Assembly (NCBI GenBank): GCA_032622095.1
Contig: CP136068.1
Span: 1,113,607 to 1,177,606, forward strand
Direction of reading: 5' to 3'
DNA from: Siphonodentalium dalli
Lineage: Eukaryota; Mollusca; Scaphopoda; Gadilida; Siphonodentaliidae
DNA: 64,000 bases
Below, piece after piece: positions 47,355 to 59,232 of the stretch; the first letter of the stretch is position 1; each line of letters opens with the position of its first letter. Under the pieces are notes generated by a model, which was given only the letters and a program-made list of their open reading frames with translations, made no database searches and was not told where the DNA came from. A program made the position numbers and the translations under genes.

Positions 47355-49594
47355 ACGCCAAGACACTCCGTGATCCCCCTGAAGTGATAGAAGCATGGGC
47401 AGCATATTACGAAATTCTTTACTCACCTCTTCAAAGTGAAACCTTTGACAAATCCCACTTTGAAAACGTTAATGCTATAGTATCCCGGGACCACAATGAT
47501 TTATCAGGTAATCTTGATTCACTTTTATGCTACGATGTTAAGTCTGATGAACTTGAAAATGTACTCTGATCAGTAAGCAAAGGGAAAGCCCCAGGTCATG
47601 ACTCCATATCATATGAGCACATTTTATATGGAGGTGAGTATATCTTACATACTATCGCCCACATGTTCACCAAAATGTTGGAATTCAATCACATACCATC
47701 ACAGGCGAAAATCGGAGTCATGGTGCCACTGTACAAAGGGGGCAGCAAACCAAAGACGAAATTTGATAACTACAGAGCTATAACTTTGCTTCCTATCCTC
47801 TATAAGATTCTCGAAAAAATCATATTTCATCGTCTGGAATCTCATGCCCCACATCTTATCCAAGTTAACTCCTTACAGCATGGATTTCAGAAAGGGGTAA
47901 GCAGCATGCACTCTTCCTACATAATCAGTGAATGTATATCATATACCAAAGAGCTACACAGCCCCCTTTATGCTTGCTTTCTCGACGCGCGTAAAGCGTT
48001 AGATACAGTGTGGATAAACGGATTGTTGTTCAAATTACTCCAGAGAGGTTTCTGCGGTAAAATATGGCACATTATCAAAACTCTCCTTTGTGGTCTACAA
48101 TGCGCTGTCCGCTTTAATAATTTAACTTCCAAACTGATCCCCATAAACCAAGGAACAAGACAAGGAAGCATATTAGCCCCTCTTTTATACATGATGCTGT
48201 TCATTGATGACCTATTGGCTGACCTATTTTCAAATCCTCATGGCTTGCGATTGAATTCCATAAACTGTGTAGCACCAACACAAGCTGACGACATGACGCT
48301 TTTGTCTCTGACAGCAACCGGTGTACAACAGTTGTGCAACGTATGTGGAGAGTATAGCCGGAAATGGCGATTTTGTTATAACCAGGACAAATGTAAGGTG
48401 GTCGTGTTCAATGAAACAAATTCTAATGCTAGAAATCGCACGATAAATACGTGGATCCTCAACGACAAACCGATATCCGAATCTGACAAAATTACACACC
48501 TCGGCACACCTTTACATCGTGAGTCACATGCTAGCAAGCTCTCCAGTCACATATGTGAGAAAATTAGATCAGTCTATCTCATGTTAAGTAACGCCGGTAT
48601 GTATGCTGGTGGGATTACCCCACTCAGCTGCCTTACAATATATTCTTCGGTTGTTTTACCCAAAAGTCTTTATGGGACAGAACTAATGTGTGGGCTCAGT
48701 GAGACCAATTTGACATCTCTGGAGCGAGCACATAGGTTCTGCCTCAAACGCATCCAAGGATTGCCCACAAGATCCCGAACTGATGTCGTCCAATCTCTCC
48801 TTGGAACAGGTTCCTTGTCATCGATTGTTGATAAACGAAAACTATGTTTTTTGGGGAACATCTGTAGAATGACGCAAGGAAAATCGTCGCAAGAAATCTT
48901 CTCCTCACGATTGGCCGACCACCTTTCGCAAACGTCAACTGATGAATCTTCTTTTATCAACGATGTTATATCCATACTAAAACGGTATAATTTATATTCA
49001 TATCTTCACAACTACGCCACACAGGGAAATTTCCCATCCAAAGGTGAATGGAAAACAATCACCACACAACATATTAACGATATACAAAATCGTGAATGTG
49101 AAGAGCGCATGAGAAGCTCTGAATCACTAACAACGTTCGCACAAAATCATAATATAATGTCAAAATCTATTCTTTGGAGATCTTGTAGATCACATCCACA
49201 GGAAAAACATAAATTCTTGCTTGCTACGAAGCTTCTGGCCCTGCATACACGTACCTCCCCAGAATGCGGACATTGCAAACTGTGTGACAAAGTTTATGTT
49301 GATATTGTTGAGCATGCCTTACTGGATTGTTCTTCGATTTCAGAGTCTAGAATCCAAATGTGGTTTTCGTTAATTGACATTTTTGGCATACCATGTTTTT
49401 TATTCATTGATGCTCTCACACAAAAGGACCAAGTGATGGTATTTCTTTCTATCCTGTCTGACGATATCAGGAGACAAATACTAAACCTGAACGAGTTTTC
49501 GCTCTTCGTGGTGAGGAATTCCTACGGGATGTGGTCCCAGTATACAAAGGAGATCAATCTCGTCGTAGATAGCAATCTGCTTGTCAATCCTTAA
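47355..49594 (+). pseudogene. 5'-truncated LINE with near-intact reverse transcriptase
   Basis: One frame from KTLRDPPEVIEAWAAYYEIL to VDSNLLVNP at 49594, broken only by TGA at 47567-47569 (ENVL-stop-SVSKGKAPGHDSI). Past the stop, 643 codons are open: IGVMVPLYKGG, NYRAITLLPILYKILEKI, HGFQKGVSS, FLDARKALDTVW (motif A), TRQGSILAPLLYM (motif B), QADDMTLLS (motif C; Q precedes ADD where F/Y is usual), then ITHLGTPLH, VLPKSLYGTE and a C-terminal CGHCKLC...HALLDC zinc motif. The endonuclease is lost. Distinct from the other LINEs in the window; clade unassigned. Confidence 0.9.
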
Positions 49595-50109
49595 CATGTG
49601 CCCCTTTATTATTCATATAGTTGTAACGCTAATTTGCTTGGCACATTCTGTAAATAACAACCTTCAAGCATATAATTTTATATTTGTTGACAATCAATTT
49701 GCGAAACACTCTACAACCACAATTTTTGCATCACCTGTTCAACTTCTTAGTGATACATTAGCTGATGTGCAAATAAAGTGGCCCCACACCATGGGGGACC
49801 TTCGTTTGTCACATCGGGTAAGTACCTCGCTCCAAAGTTGGATCATTGATTTCGTCTCCAGATAGACTCAGACATATTCGTGTCAATACCAACTGAAATT
49901 AAACACACGCCAGGAAAACTTGTGATTAAATGAAAGTTTGCATCTGAGTGTGAATACTCGTATGTACTCTCTGCAAACTACTGTAGATGTATACCTGGAC
50001 ACATGGTGTGTAGCGCCAATATATATACAGTACTGTATACATATGTACACACATGTTGTATATGTTTTTCTATATGTACACACGATTGTCAATGAGGCTA
50101 CACATTTAC
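49595..50109. other. LINE 3' flank and intergenic DNA
   Basis: An open frame from ATG 49596 looks like a signal peptide (MCPFIIHIVVTLICLAHS) and ends at a donor-like gtaagt (49818), but it starts one base after the LINE stop codon and is probably LINE 3' UTR. Not called as a gene. Confidence 0.4.
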
Positions 50110-50275
50110 TGTGTATGGCGCTCGCGCCGCGTGAATTTTAACGCACGCGCAAAGATCTAAAACTCCATCTGCACGCTGCCTTGTGGAAGCCATATTGGTT
50201 TGTTGGTGTCGATCAGAGTTTAGACTCCAAGACCACTGAATTTGAGCCGTCATCAATATCTGTTAGTAAAGGTGA
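50110..50275 (+). promoter_or_regulatory. Candidate promoter / non-coding first exon
   Basis: A local GC- and CpG-rich patch (gctcgcgccgcgtg, cgcacgcgc) in otherwise AT-rich DNA, followed by ggaagccatattggtt and ending at gttagtaaag|gtgagaat, a good 5' splice site at about 50272. No TATA box. This resembles a TATA-less animal promoter with a 5' UTR exon, possibly for a gene continuing rightwards. Confidence 0.28.
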
Positions 50276-51252
50276 GAATATTTATGCAAACCTACGAAGA
50301 ACGTAATTAGATACTCCGTAGGCCTACATCATATATATAACATGTTGATTGAAGGTAAATTCGATGATATTGACAGTTTTGATAGTTGGTATTTAAGATC
50401 GTTAACACTCATCTGTCATCATGAACTGGCAATGTCATTTTATAATCAATGAAAGTTGGAACTATTCAGATATTATTAGCCTAACATTGAAGCTGCGCCG
50501 GCACACGGTATCAACAAACACGTCCGGAAATTACCATATTTCTCTGCCACCGAAATTTGTCGCCTTGACCTTTGTCTTTCCAAAAATAATTCGTCACGTT
50601 TTCGTGTTCGCATCTATTTATTTAACTCTTCATTACGTACTTTTCCTTAAATTACATTGGAGTCAGTGTATACTCGGTTCTCAACAATGATATCCTACTA
50701 GTTACTCCATATATAAACATGTACAAAACTTCAAAGATCTCGAGTGAAGTACAATATTCTAAAAATAAAAATACTCATCTATGCCTATGGTTATACTGAC
50801 ATCTATGGTTATACTGACATTGGGCGATTGGCCCAACAACAGTACTGTCAACAGCTGTACAAGCCACAATTGATCTGATTGATGCCAATAGCTACAGTAC
50901 ATGTAATGATGTAAACATTTGGACAAAGTTAACAATTCCAATATCAAACCATTTCAAGTTACAGTTTCACCAATTAAGGAAAGTACTGTCAGGCTACACG
51001 TCACAAGTTAAAAGCACAAGTGAAAATACAAGTACCAGAGACGTTATTCAACTAAAGAGTGGAGATGACAACAATAGACCAAACGACTTGTCAATGTCAT
51101 GCTCATTTGCCATACGAAGAATATGCTGGCGTACAACACTGACTAACTGGGCAGTACTTTAGCATAGGCTTCTGCTACCAGCTACCGTACATAAATTCAA
51201 GGATTCTTACACTTACAGGTAAATTATGAGTGATATTATTATTATTAACTGG
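50276..51252. other. Possible intron, nothing recognised
   Basis: Contains two copies of ggttatactgacat (50791, 50808). No supported exon. Confidence 0.35.
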
Positions 51253-51256
51253 TTAA

Positions 51257-52133
51257 CACGTTCACTGCCGAAAACCAATGGGTAATTCCATCCCATATGC
51301 CGACATGGGATTTGATGTTTTGCCGATAGTAGATGATATTTTACGAATGTATGAGTAATGGTTCGACCAATATCGGGTCATATGATGCTGAAACATGTTA
51401 TAAGACTACTACGAGATAACTCGTAGTCGGCACCTGTGATGGAATTTATTAACGTTTCATCCCTGGTGCCAGCTACATGTACAAATTATCTCGTAGGTAA
51501 CTACAATTACTTTGGCAGTGTCTTAGATGACAAAGAGTGCTATTCATGTACACATATCGTATGTAAGACATGGTAAATGAATTTATATATGATAATTGGT
51601 ACAGACTACGTCGAATAAGACGTCAACAACATAATATGTATTTACATGTACCTACGAGATAACTCGTAGCTGGCACCAGCGATGACCACTGGTGAGTTTC
51701 ATCCCAGGTGCCGACTACGAGTTATCTCGTAGGAGCTTTATAACACGTTTTATCTTTCATTTGATCCGGATTTGATCGACAATTCCTTTATATATACACA
51801 CAATGTGTCCGGGAATGGTCTAGTTGCACATGTGTCTCATGGTTCAGGGACGTACAGAAGAGGTCCTGGTGAATTGGAGTATCCTACCAAGATTGCTATC
51901 TGGACCCCACCCCGTTCACGCTGTGGGAATCGTATCTCAACTTCTCAAGCCATCGTAATTATACATATAAAATCGATCAATGGGATCATTGGGCATGTAT
52001 TGGCACATACACCAACATTGCGTGCGGATTGTGTTATTATTTATGTGGTATGAACATTACTACGAGTTAACTCGTAGTAGCAGTCCCCATGGAACCGTTT
52101 ACTACGAGTTAACTCGTAATGGCAGCGAACGTG
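51257..52133. mobile_element. TTAA-inserted element (piggyBac/Kolobok type) with CTACGAG palindromes
   Basis: Ends CACGTTCACTGCC and (complement) CACGTTCGCTGCC are bordered by TTAA on both sides (51253-51256, 52134-52137). Inside, the palindrome ctacgagataactcgtag or its variant ctacgagttaactcgtag occurs repeatedly (near 51407, 51489, 51651, 51714, 52058, 52101), usually next to (t/c)ggcacc.g.gatg or ggtgccgactacg blocks arranged in both orientations. An open frame at 51772-52053 has no recognised domain. Non-autonomous. Confidence 0.8.
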
Positions 52134-52137
52134 TTAA

Positions 52138-54049
52138 GTCACCGATCACGTGATCACACGAAGACGAATTGGTATTAATAGTAATAACATTATTCTTCTT
52201 CTACATTCATGTATTACCTTCAATTTACTGACGATTACGCGGACAGTCTCGGTCTGTTAATAGGCACAAGAGAAGTTAGTGTTAATCATTCCTGTTGCAG
52301 CATCAATATTTAAACCATAACACCCTCCAAAATCATTCGTTGGTATATTATCTCCACTTTCTCTGTGGGTGATGTTTTAAGCATTGTTTGAAAGTGATAT
52401 ATATTTTTAACAACAAAATTTCAACGATAGATTGTTTCACTTTTTTTGTTCAGACACATCATCGGACAAAACATATCGCATGAATCGATGTTTGCTTTTG
52501 TAAGTACGGTAGTGTTGAAAAGTTTAGTCGACCATCTAACGTTGACGCCGATAGCTCCCAGTGTCGACTCTGTGTTTTGCCATTGACTAGTCGGAACATT
52601 GTATCTGCATCTGTATGTAGTTCGGTGTACATAGTATCCTTGATTTGGCTGTAGGTGCACCGTTGGACTTTGTATATACTCCCCACAATAAGAGGTAAAA
52701 GACTATAATGTAGGTACATGGCTAGACCAAGTCTTCTGGGTCCACAACCCAACCATTATCCCAAGCTGTTGTCAGTGTTGTGAACCGAGAACATTTGGTC
52801 TAGTACCGTACGTCTGGCAGGTTGATCAATGTTAAAAACTCAACGTTGTCAGTATTTTCAAAATGTAGTGCATAAGTCATGCATGAATCTTGAGTTAACT
52901 GGGTCACCAGGTGTTCCAAGTTTCATTACGGTGAAATTGACATTAGGGACTTACAGTTTCAACGGTACTTTGGATGAAGTGCCCTGGTTTATCAAAATCA
53001 TATGATTAAATACTTCCGGTTTATTAGATTGGGGAAAAAGCTGATACTCTACTTGACTTTTTAGGTTCGACTAGTCGACTCCAGAATCTCAGAGTCTTTT
53101 CAACACTATTCGCAAGCGAAAGTATTTTGAATACAACCCAGTGTACAACTGTGATAATTGAAGTCTCTTTTTAGTCTGTAGTTGACAGCTTAAAAGCCTT
53201 AATATCGGCCCTACTTACATATCACATCACATGTTAAAACACTGCTAATACTCTAGGGAATTCCCTCTTAAGTAGAGATTGTATGATTTAGGTGACTTTT
53301 GTGAACCAATTTCAGTATGTGTTACATTGTCACTTACAATCATGAAATTTCCCCTGGGTACTCAATTCATATTTATCATGGAGTTTATTGATTAACATTC
53401 TGTGTTGACTTCAAGGGGGACTGTACACTAAATCCGGTCATTTATGGGACCATCTACTTTTATACTCAACTGAATGTATGCAACAAATGAATTAATTTGA
53501 GCCATGGATTAGTGCAAAATACGCACATGCTCTATGAATGATGCAAACAACATGTTAATTATCATTAAATTGACTTTATGACTGGAATACCATGTTGTTT
53601 GCATTGTTCATAGACTGCAGTGTTTCTGCTAGGCCGGTGGTTCCTGCTAAAACTGTGAAAAAAATATAAAAGGAACACAAACCAGTATAAAAAGAGTTTT
53701 GTGTGCAGATCCAGTTGTGTATATTTGATTTCAGATCACTGGTCACTAATGCCACAAACGACAACGTTTCATAGGAAAGTGACCGTCTGTTTTATATTGA
53801 CTGTTTATATTTTGTCCGATATAAATTAAAATAGTCATTTCTTAAAGCCACATGGCGGTTGGCACTCCAAAATACGCATAATATTATTCGCTTTTGAATT
53901 TTTCTCATTATCAAAATACTGTCGATTAATATCTGAATTACCTTTCTACAAACATTATGTAACCCAAAAAGACGCACTGATTTAATAAAAAATACACCTG
54001 TGAACAAGGTGTTTGGGGCCCAAACACATAATATGGCACAGCATGGAAC
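52138..54049. other. Intergenic with one hairpin
   Basis: 53531-53554 (tctatgaatgatgcaaacaa) and 53591-53614 (ttgtttgcattgttcataga) are inverted copies with two mismatches. The minus-strand frame at 52459-52752 is open but unrecognised. Confidence 0.45.
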
Positions 54050-54290
54050 AGAAAGGAGCATTCCCTGGTAGTCTATTCCTGATGTGGTAGCAATAAAGAG
54101 CCTTTGTCTGACTTCGGGCGAAAATTTTTAAATGGCTGGAAAATGGCTGTGACTTTGGCAAGTGTTTTTCAGAGAATATGAACGCGGTATACCAATAGTT
54201 CATTTATTTATCGACCTATTGTATCATTCGCTCCAAATTACGTAGAAAACAAATTGGAGGTTCAAATGAGCCATGTCTGTTTAAAATAAG
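54050..54290 (+). repeat. Dispersed repeat family, copy 2
   Basis: Diverged copy of 13630-13890, same orientation, ending in the conserved gagccatgt(c/t)(c/t)gttta block. Confidence 0.6.
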
Positions 54291-54334
54291 GGAACTGATA
54301 AATGCAAAAATATCAGGGGTCAGTGTACAATGAC

Positions 54335-54417
54335 AAATACAAGCTTAACTTTCCGTACGTATTAAATACAAGCTTAACTTTCCGTACGTATTTCCCACCG
54401 CCTACAGGCGGTGGGAA
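54335..54417. repeat. 29-bp exact tandem repeat followed by a perfect hairpin
   Basis: aagcttaactttccgtacgt with flanks is repeated exactly twice (54335-54363, 54364-54392), then cccaccgcc / ggcggtggg form a perfect stem at 54394-54415 with a 4-base loop. Role unknown. Confidence 0.9.
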
Positions 54418-54716
54418 AAACCCATGGCGTGTGCGCAGACAGGGTTGAACATGAATTTGAGATATTTTTGAGCTATCGTCTAGTATGTACTGTACAATAA
54501 ATCAATCATCTGTTAAAGGCTCGGATATCCTTCGTTATAGGTTATAATTTAGATATACATGTATATGTAACAGTTACCAAATTATGAAAAATTCCTAAAA
54601 AATATACTAATAGAGTAATAGTTGAGTATAATGATAGTGTGAATGCGATATTACCCACAAGACACACTTTGTGTGAGTCGAGCATTTGTTTATATACAGC
54701 ATGTAAATAGTGAGCA

Positions 54717-55263
54717 ATAAGCAAAACACTCAACACTGTGGCGATATTTTTAGGAGAGTGAATAACGGTGACCCATTCAATAACGAAATCTTGAGATGCG
54801 ATAATTTGCCAACGCCATACCGGTATGTTGTAAACACATTGGTCGCCTTGTGGACATTTCTAACCAAAGATCCTTTAGTAGGATCTCCCCGGCAGTCCTT
54901 CCCACGAGGAAAACACAGCGAGAGCATTTATTTGCTCCCGTAATTCAGAAGACGGGTGTAATATTGCACCCATACTATAATTGTGAGTTGGGTTTTTCTA
55001 AAACAAAAAGTCATTGTGGAATAGACCTATGTCTAGTTACACTTTAATATGCCATCGTTGAACTGCGATGGTAAAGGATCTAAATAAATCTTCAAATAGT
55101 TCACTATTGAACCAACAATTACAGTCTCCATTAGTATTTTGAGATGAGGGACGGGTGCGAATTTTAGCACCCGTGATTTGAATATTACGAGTGCGCACGG
55201 GTGGGAGTGCGATCACTCCCGTCTCATGGGAAGGACTACCCCGGTGTTGAGTGTTTTGCTTAT
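54717..55263. mobile_element. Inverted-repeat element, 20-bp exact ends
   Basis: ATAAGCAAAACACTCAACAC at the left is exactly complementary to the right end. Further in, ggcagtccttcccacgag and the complement of catgggaaggactacccc, and the gacgggtg..gcacccg.. blocks also pair. The interior (550 bp) is non-coding. The TSD is unclear. Confidence 0.75.
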
Positions 55264-55451
55264 CGCATACTCTTTATGTACTGTTTGTTTACATAACATG
55301 TCATTTGTTTACATAACACAGAGGAGAGTACCAACATGACAATAACATGCAATACCCATCGCCAACGTTTAACGTATCTTTAATCCATCCATATATTTCT
55401 CAGAAAATTATGAATCTAAATGGGAATGTAGAATCATGTGCCATGATTATT

Positions 55452-56318
55452 GTCCCCCGAAAAATTAATTTTCGGGGGACTATAGAAACGGGGTCCGTCC
55501 GTTCGTCCGTCCGTCACACTTTTGAGTACCTTCATGGTGTAATCATCTCCTCCTACAGATTTCATCCCAGAGATTTGAAACTTCAGAATATTGTTGTCCA
55601 TATATTGAAGATGTGCAACATGTATATAGATGACGGAAAAAATATTTTTTGACAGAGTTATTAACCCTTTTCGACTTAGAAAATTTCAACATTTTTTATA
55701 ATTTTCAGTATGAGGGTACCTTCATGGTGTAATCAACTCCTCCCACAGTTTTCATCCTAGAGATTTGAAACTTCAGAATATTGTTGCCCATATATTGAAG
55801 ATGTGCAACATGTATATAGATGACGGAAAAATTATCTTTTGACAGAGTTATTAACCCTTTTCGACTTAGAAAATGTCAACATTTTTTTTAATTTTCAGTA
55901 TGAGGGTACCTTCATGGTGTAATCAACTCCTCCCACAGTTTTCATCCTAGAGATTTGAAACTTCAGAATATTGTTGCCCATATATTGAAGATGTGCAACA
56001 TATATATAGATGACGGAAAAATTATTTTTTGACAGAGTTATTAACCCTTTTCGACTTAGAATATTTCAACATTTTTTATAATTTTCTGTATGAGGGTACC
56101 TTCATGGTGTAATCAACTCCTCCTACAGTTTTGATTGTAGATATTTGTAACTTCAGAGTATTGTTATCCACATATTGGAGATGTGCAACATGTATATAGA
56201 GGACGGAATTTTTTTTTTTTTTTACGGAGTTATTAACCCTTTTCGACTTAGAAAAATTTCAACATTTAAAAAAAATTCTTTAACAAAGCGGCATCGACTT
56301 GCCACTTTTTCGGGGGAC
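55452..56318. mobile_element. Element with GTCCCCCGAAAA ends and four internal 190-bp tandem units
   Basis: GTCCCCCGAAAA at 55452 and TTTTCGGGGGAC at 56307-56318 are perfect 12-bp inverted ends; the left end also contains an inner inverted copy (to 55480), then ctatagaaacgg and a cgtccgtccgtc run. From 55524 to about 56275 four units of about 190 bp follow, each with taccttcatggtgtaatca, tttgaaacttcagaatattg, gatgtgcaacatgtatatag and ttattaacccttttcgactt. Elements with this end and the cgtccgtccgtc motif are, to my recollection, common in marine invertebrate genomes. Confidence 0.85.
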
Positions 56319-58301
56319 ACTGTGGTCAGCTGACCTTTTATTAACTTTGATAAAATAGTTCTGCTGACAATTCCATAAATAGTAATTACATGTTCAGGAT
56401 TAGATTGATATGATATTTACCATGACATATATATCAGTGACCAGGGTTACTTTTGTTCATAGATGATACATGCAGCGAAATTTCTTAATATTTATGGTAA
56501 TAGCATGTAACCAGGTGTAATGTATAATGACAGTGATCAGGTGTGATTTTCAAATTACTGCGGTAATTTTAGCCCAATATAACTGCCCAGCACTGTTCTT
56601 TGGTGCAAGGAAATATGTTTTGTTTTGGAGATGGAATTTCAAAATTTATATAGAGGGGCCAAAACCATTTCTAGGTTCTTACATTTTAACCCCAGCGGAA
56701 ACCCTGAACTGGCCATATGGCTGCATAACTACAGGCCTGAGTCCTGCATCCAAACAACCCTTGTAAAGTGGAATCACTATTTCTGCACCGAATAACCGTC
56801 GTTTGTTAACTCTGGATGAAGCATTGTAAGGAGTGTTCTCACAACTTACTTGCTCCTAAAGCTCATATTACAGAGAATACTCTTTATATTTTATCTTATT
56901 TTTCCCATTTTATGCAGAACATAACCCGACATTCGAGTTGAGTCGCTATGGATGCTTGCGACAAAACGGGCAAAGATAAGATCATCATAAGTTATTGTTG
57001 TTTTTTAAAGAGACTGTTCAGCGGACATTCTACTAGTACTTATGTTCCAATTCACAATTTTAACCGGCAGTGTCTGGTTAAAAGTGGGGTTATTTTGAGT
57101 GGCGCAATTGAAAGTCGCCTGAGATTTTGTTTTAAAAAACCAATAAAATGAAAATGGTCAGGGGTGGGGATTCAGAAGAGGGGCTGACAGGTTACCAGAA
57201 ACAACTCACCAGAGGTTATTATTTTGGCATGCATTCATATTTGAACATTTGTAACATATGATCATCACATAAAAACATGTAGATGTTTGACATTGTTTAT
57301 TGCATATGATGACAGGAATGTGGTACTGGAGGGGTGGGTGGGTTTTTATGGGGGATCCCCAAGAGAGGGGGGGGGGGTTGCTCCAACTTGAAAACAAATT
57401 TGAGAGAGTTTGTTGAATTCATGCCGGATACAATATAACAGTAATTTGATATTTTAAGAGGTGGGGTGGGGAGGTATGGCCTTATACATTTCAAGTTCAA
57501 GATAGATGCCTCCCAAATGGAGTCCCTCTATCCACGTCGCTGACGAATGTTGACGAAGTACATATGTGATTTTACAGCCCTGGAAATTATTGATGTGGCC
57601 AATTTCACGGACATATTTTAGGTGTATACTATTTTACTAATGAAAACAATATTCTAATAAGTGTTTATTAATTTTTTGTCGACAGACCATTGTTGATCAC
57701 AGGAATAGAAGGAAGATTGATGCTGATAAGCTCAGCTTTGCCTAAGAATGAGTGATCTGATCATCTGAAGTTGCTGCAAGACAACTTTGCCAATAAATCT
57801 GGAATTTGTTAGCAGACAAAACATTTCCAATGGCATTCTGTGTCTGTGAGTATAATATAATGACGTTACTTTGCATTTCAACAAATCTTTTAACTTTGAG
57901 GGGCATCGGGGCTACATGATCTGAATCACATGTATTGCAACCTACATGTACAGTCTATATATCACCATGCTAAACATTCGATACATCCCTGCTACAATAC
58001 ATATAATGATTTTATAGCATACCATTCCAGGCCAATATAGTGATTAGTCACACTGAAACAATTGAATTTATCCTTTACATAAGCTTCAGTTGGACACTAT
58101 TTTCTGGTGTTGAATGCTAGGTTTACCAATCATAGCCACTACGGAACTGTAAATATTGTCGACAAAATATATAAAACTGTGGGAATAAAGACACTGCGAT
58201 ACATCTGTTAAAAGCATGATATTATAAAATAAGTCACCCCTATATAAAAAGGTCATTATATCCATATCGTATATGTAACACTGTTAGGATTTGCATTTGG
58301 T
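56319..58301. other. Intergenic or intronic; no supported gene
   Basis: G runs at 57366-57377. ttttttgtcgacag at about 57670 could be a 3' splice site leading into accattgttgatcac..., but the following frame is short. Open frame 56948-57151 is unrecognised. Confidence 0.35.
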
Positions 58302-58309
58302 CAATTAAG

Positions 58310-59224
58310 TAGGGTCCTGCGAATATTCAAATATGATGAAATCAAATACCGAATCGAATACTGCACAGTTCTGGGACTGGTAGCGATTAGTGAGAAAAAT
58401 GCCATGTTTTGAGTCGGGAAAATAATCTATCGGTATATACAACCATTCCCCATATAGAAATCAGAAGTTCATAAATTGTGTAGTCTGTTGAATAAATTGT
58501 AATTTTTTCATTAGCTCTCCAATGTTCTATGTCGAGAAATTAGATAAAATAATATATCAGTGGACGGTAAGTATACACTCAAATGAGAATATTCATCATG
58601 TCTAAGCATATATATGCGCATTCGCAGAACCATTGTTAGACGCCAGAATTTACTTTATAACCTGATTTCAGGTCTGACGTCAATGTTTCTTGAAATAGAT
58701 GAGGATATATGACATGTCTGATTCAGTATGTGATTTTATTACTGTCATTAGTTTTTGTTAACAAATGACGTCACTATATATCAGCTGTCTATTCCATGGG
58801 CAAATGGACAGCATATGCTTAGTACACAAAGTTCCATGTGTACATTATGTGTTGGAATGCTCAGATGTGACTTCTTTGTACTTTAATAGCAATTTATGGG
58901 GCTCATAATAATACTGAATGTTGAGATTCGCGAGTTATTTCATTGATCTCGGTAATGCGATCCGTTATTATCTAAGATGGAGGTTGGTCAGGATGATGAA
59001 ATCAATCATCCAGATGAACTACTCTCATAATGAGGGAGTGTTTACCTCTCTACTAGTATGCCAATGTCATGGATGTGTGCTTCTCATGGAAAACTTATTT
59101 TTGCGCTGCGAAGATAAACAGATATTAGATAGATATATTCTCCGCTGAAAGTTGAATCAAAGATGAATCATATACTGTTCAATCGAATAAAACTTTTTCA
59201 ATACTGATTATTCGCAGGACCCTA
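58310..59224. mobile_element. Non-autonomous hAT-like element, 915 bp
   Basis: 15-bp ends TAGGGTCCTGCGAAT and the exact inverted ATTCGCAGGACCCTA; 8-bp target duplication caattaag (58302-58309) and aaattaag (59225-59232), one mismatch. No transposase; the internal frame 58918-59148 (76 codons) is unrecognised. Its ends differ from the CAGnGTTCGCGCTG hAT elements, so it is a second hAT lineage. Confidence 0.82.
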
Positions 59225-59232
59225 AAATTAAG

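Noticed and set aside
49596-49817. ORF with signal-peptide-like start and gtaagt donor
   Set aside because: It starts one base after the LINE stop codon and has no cysteines or recognisable domain; most likely LINE 3' UTR.
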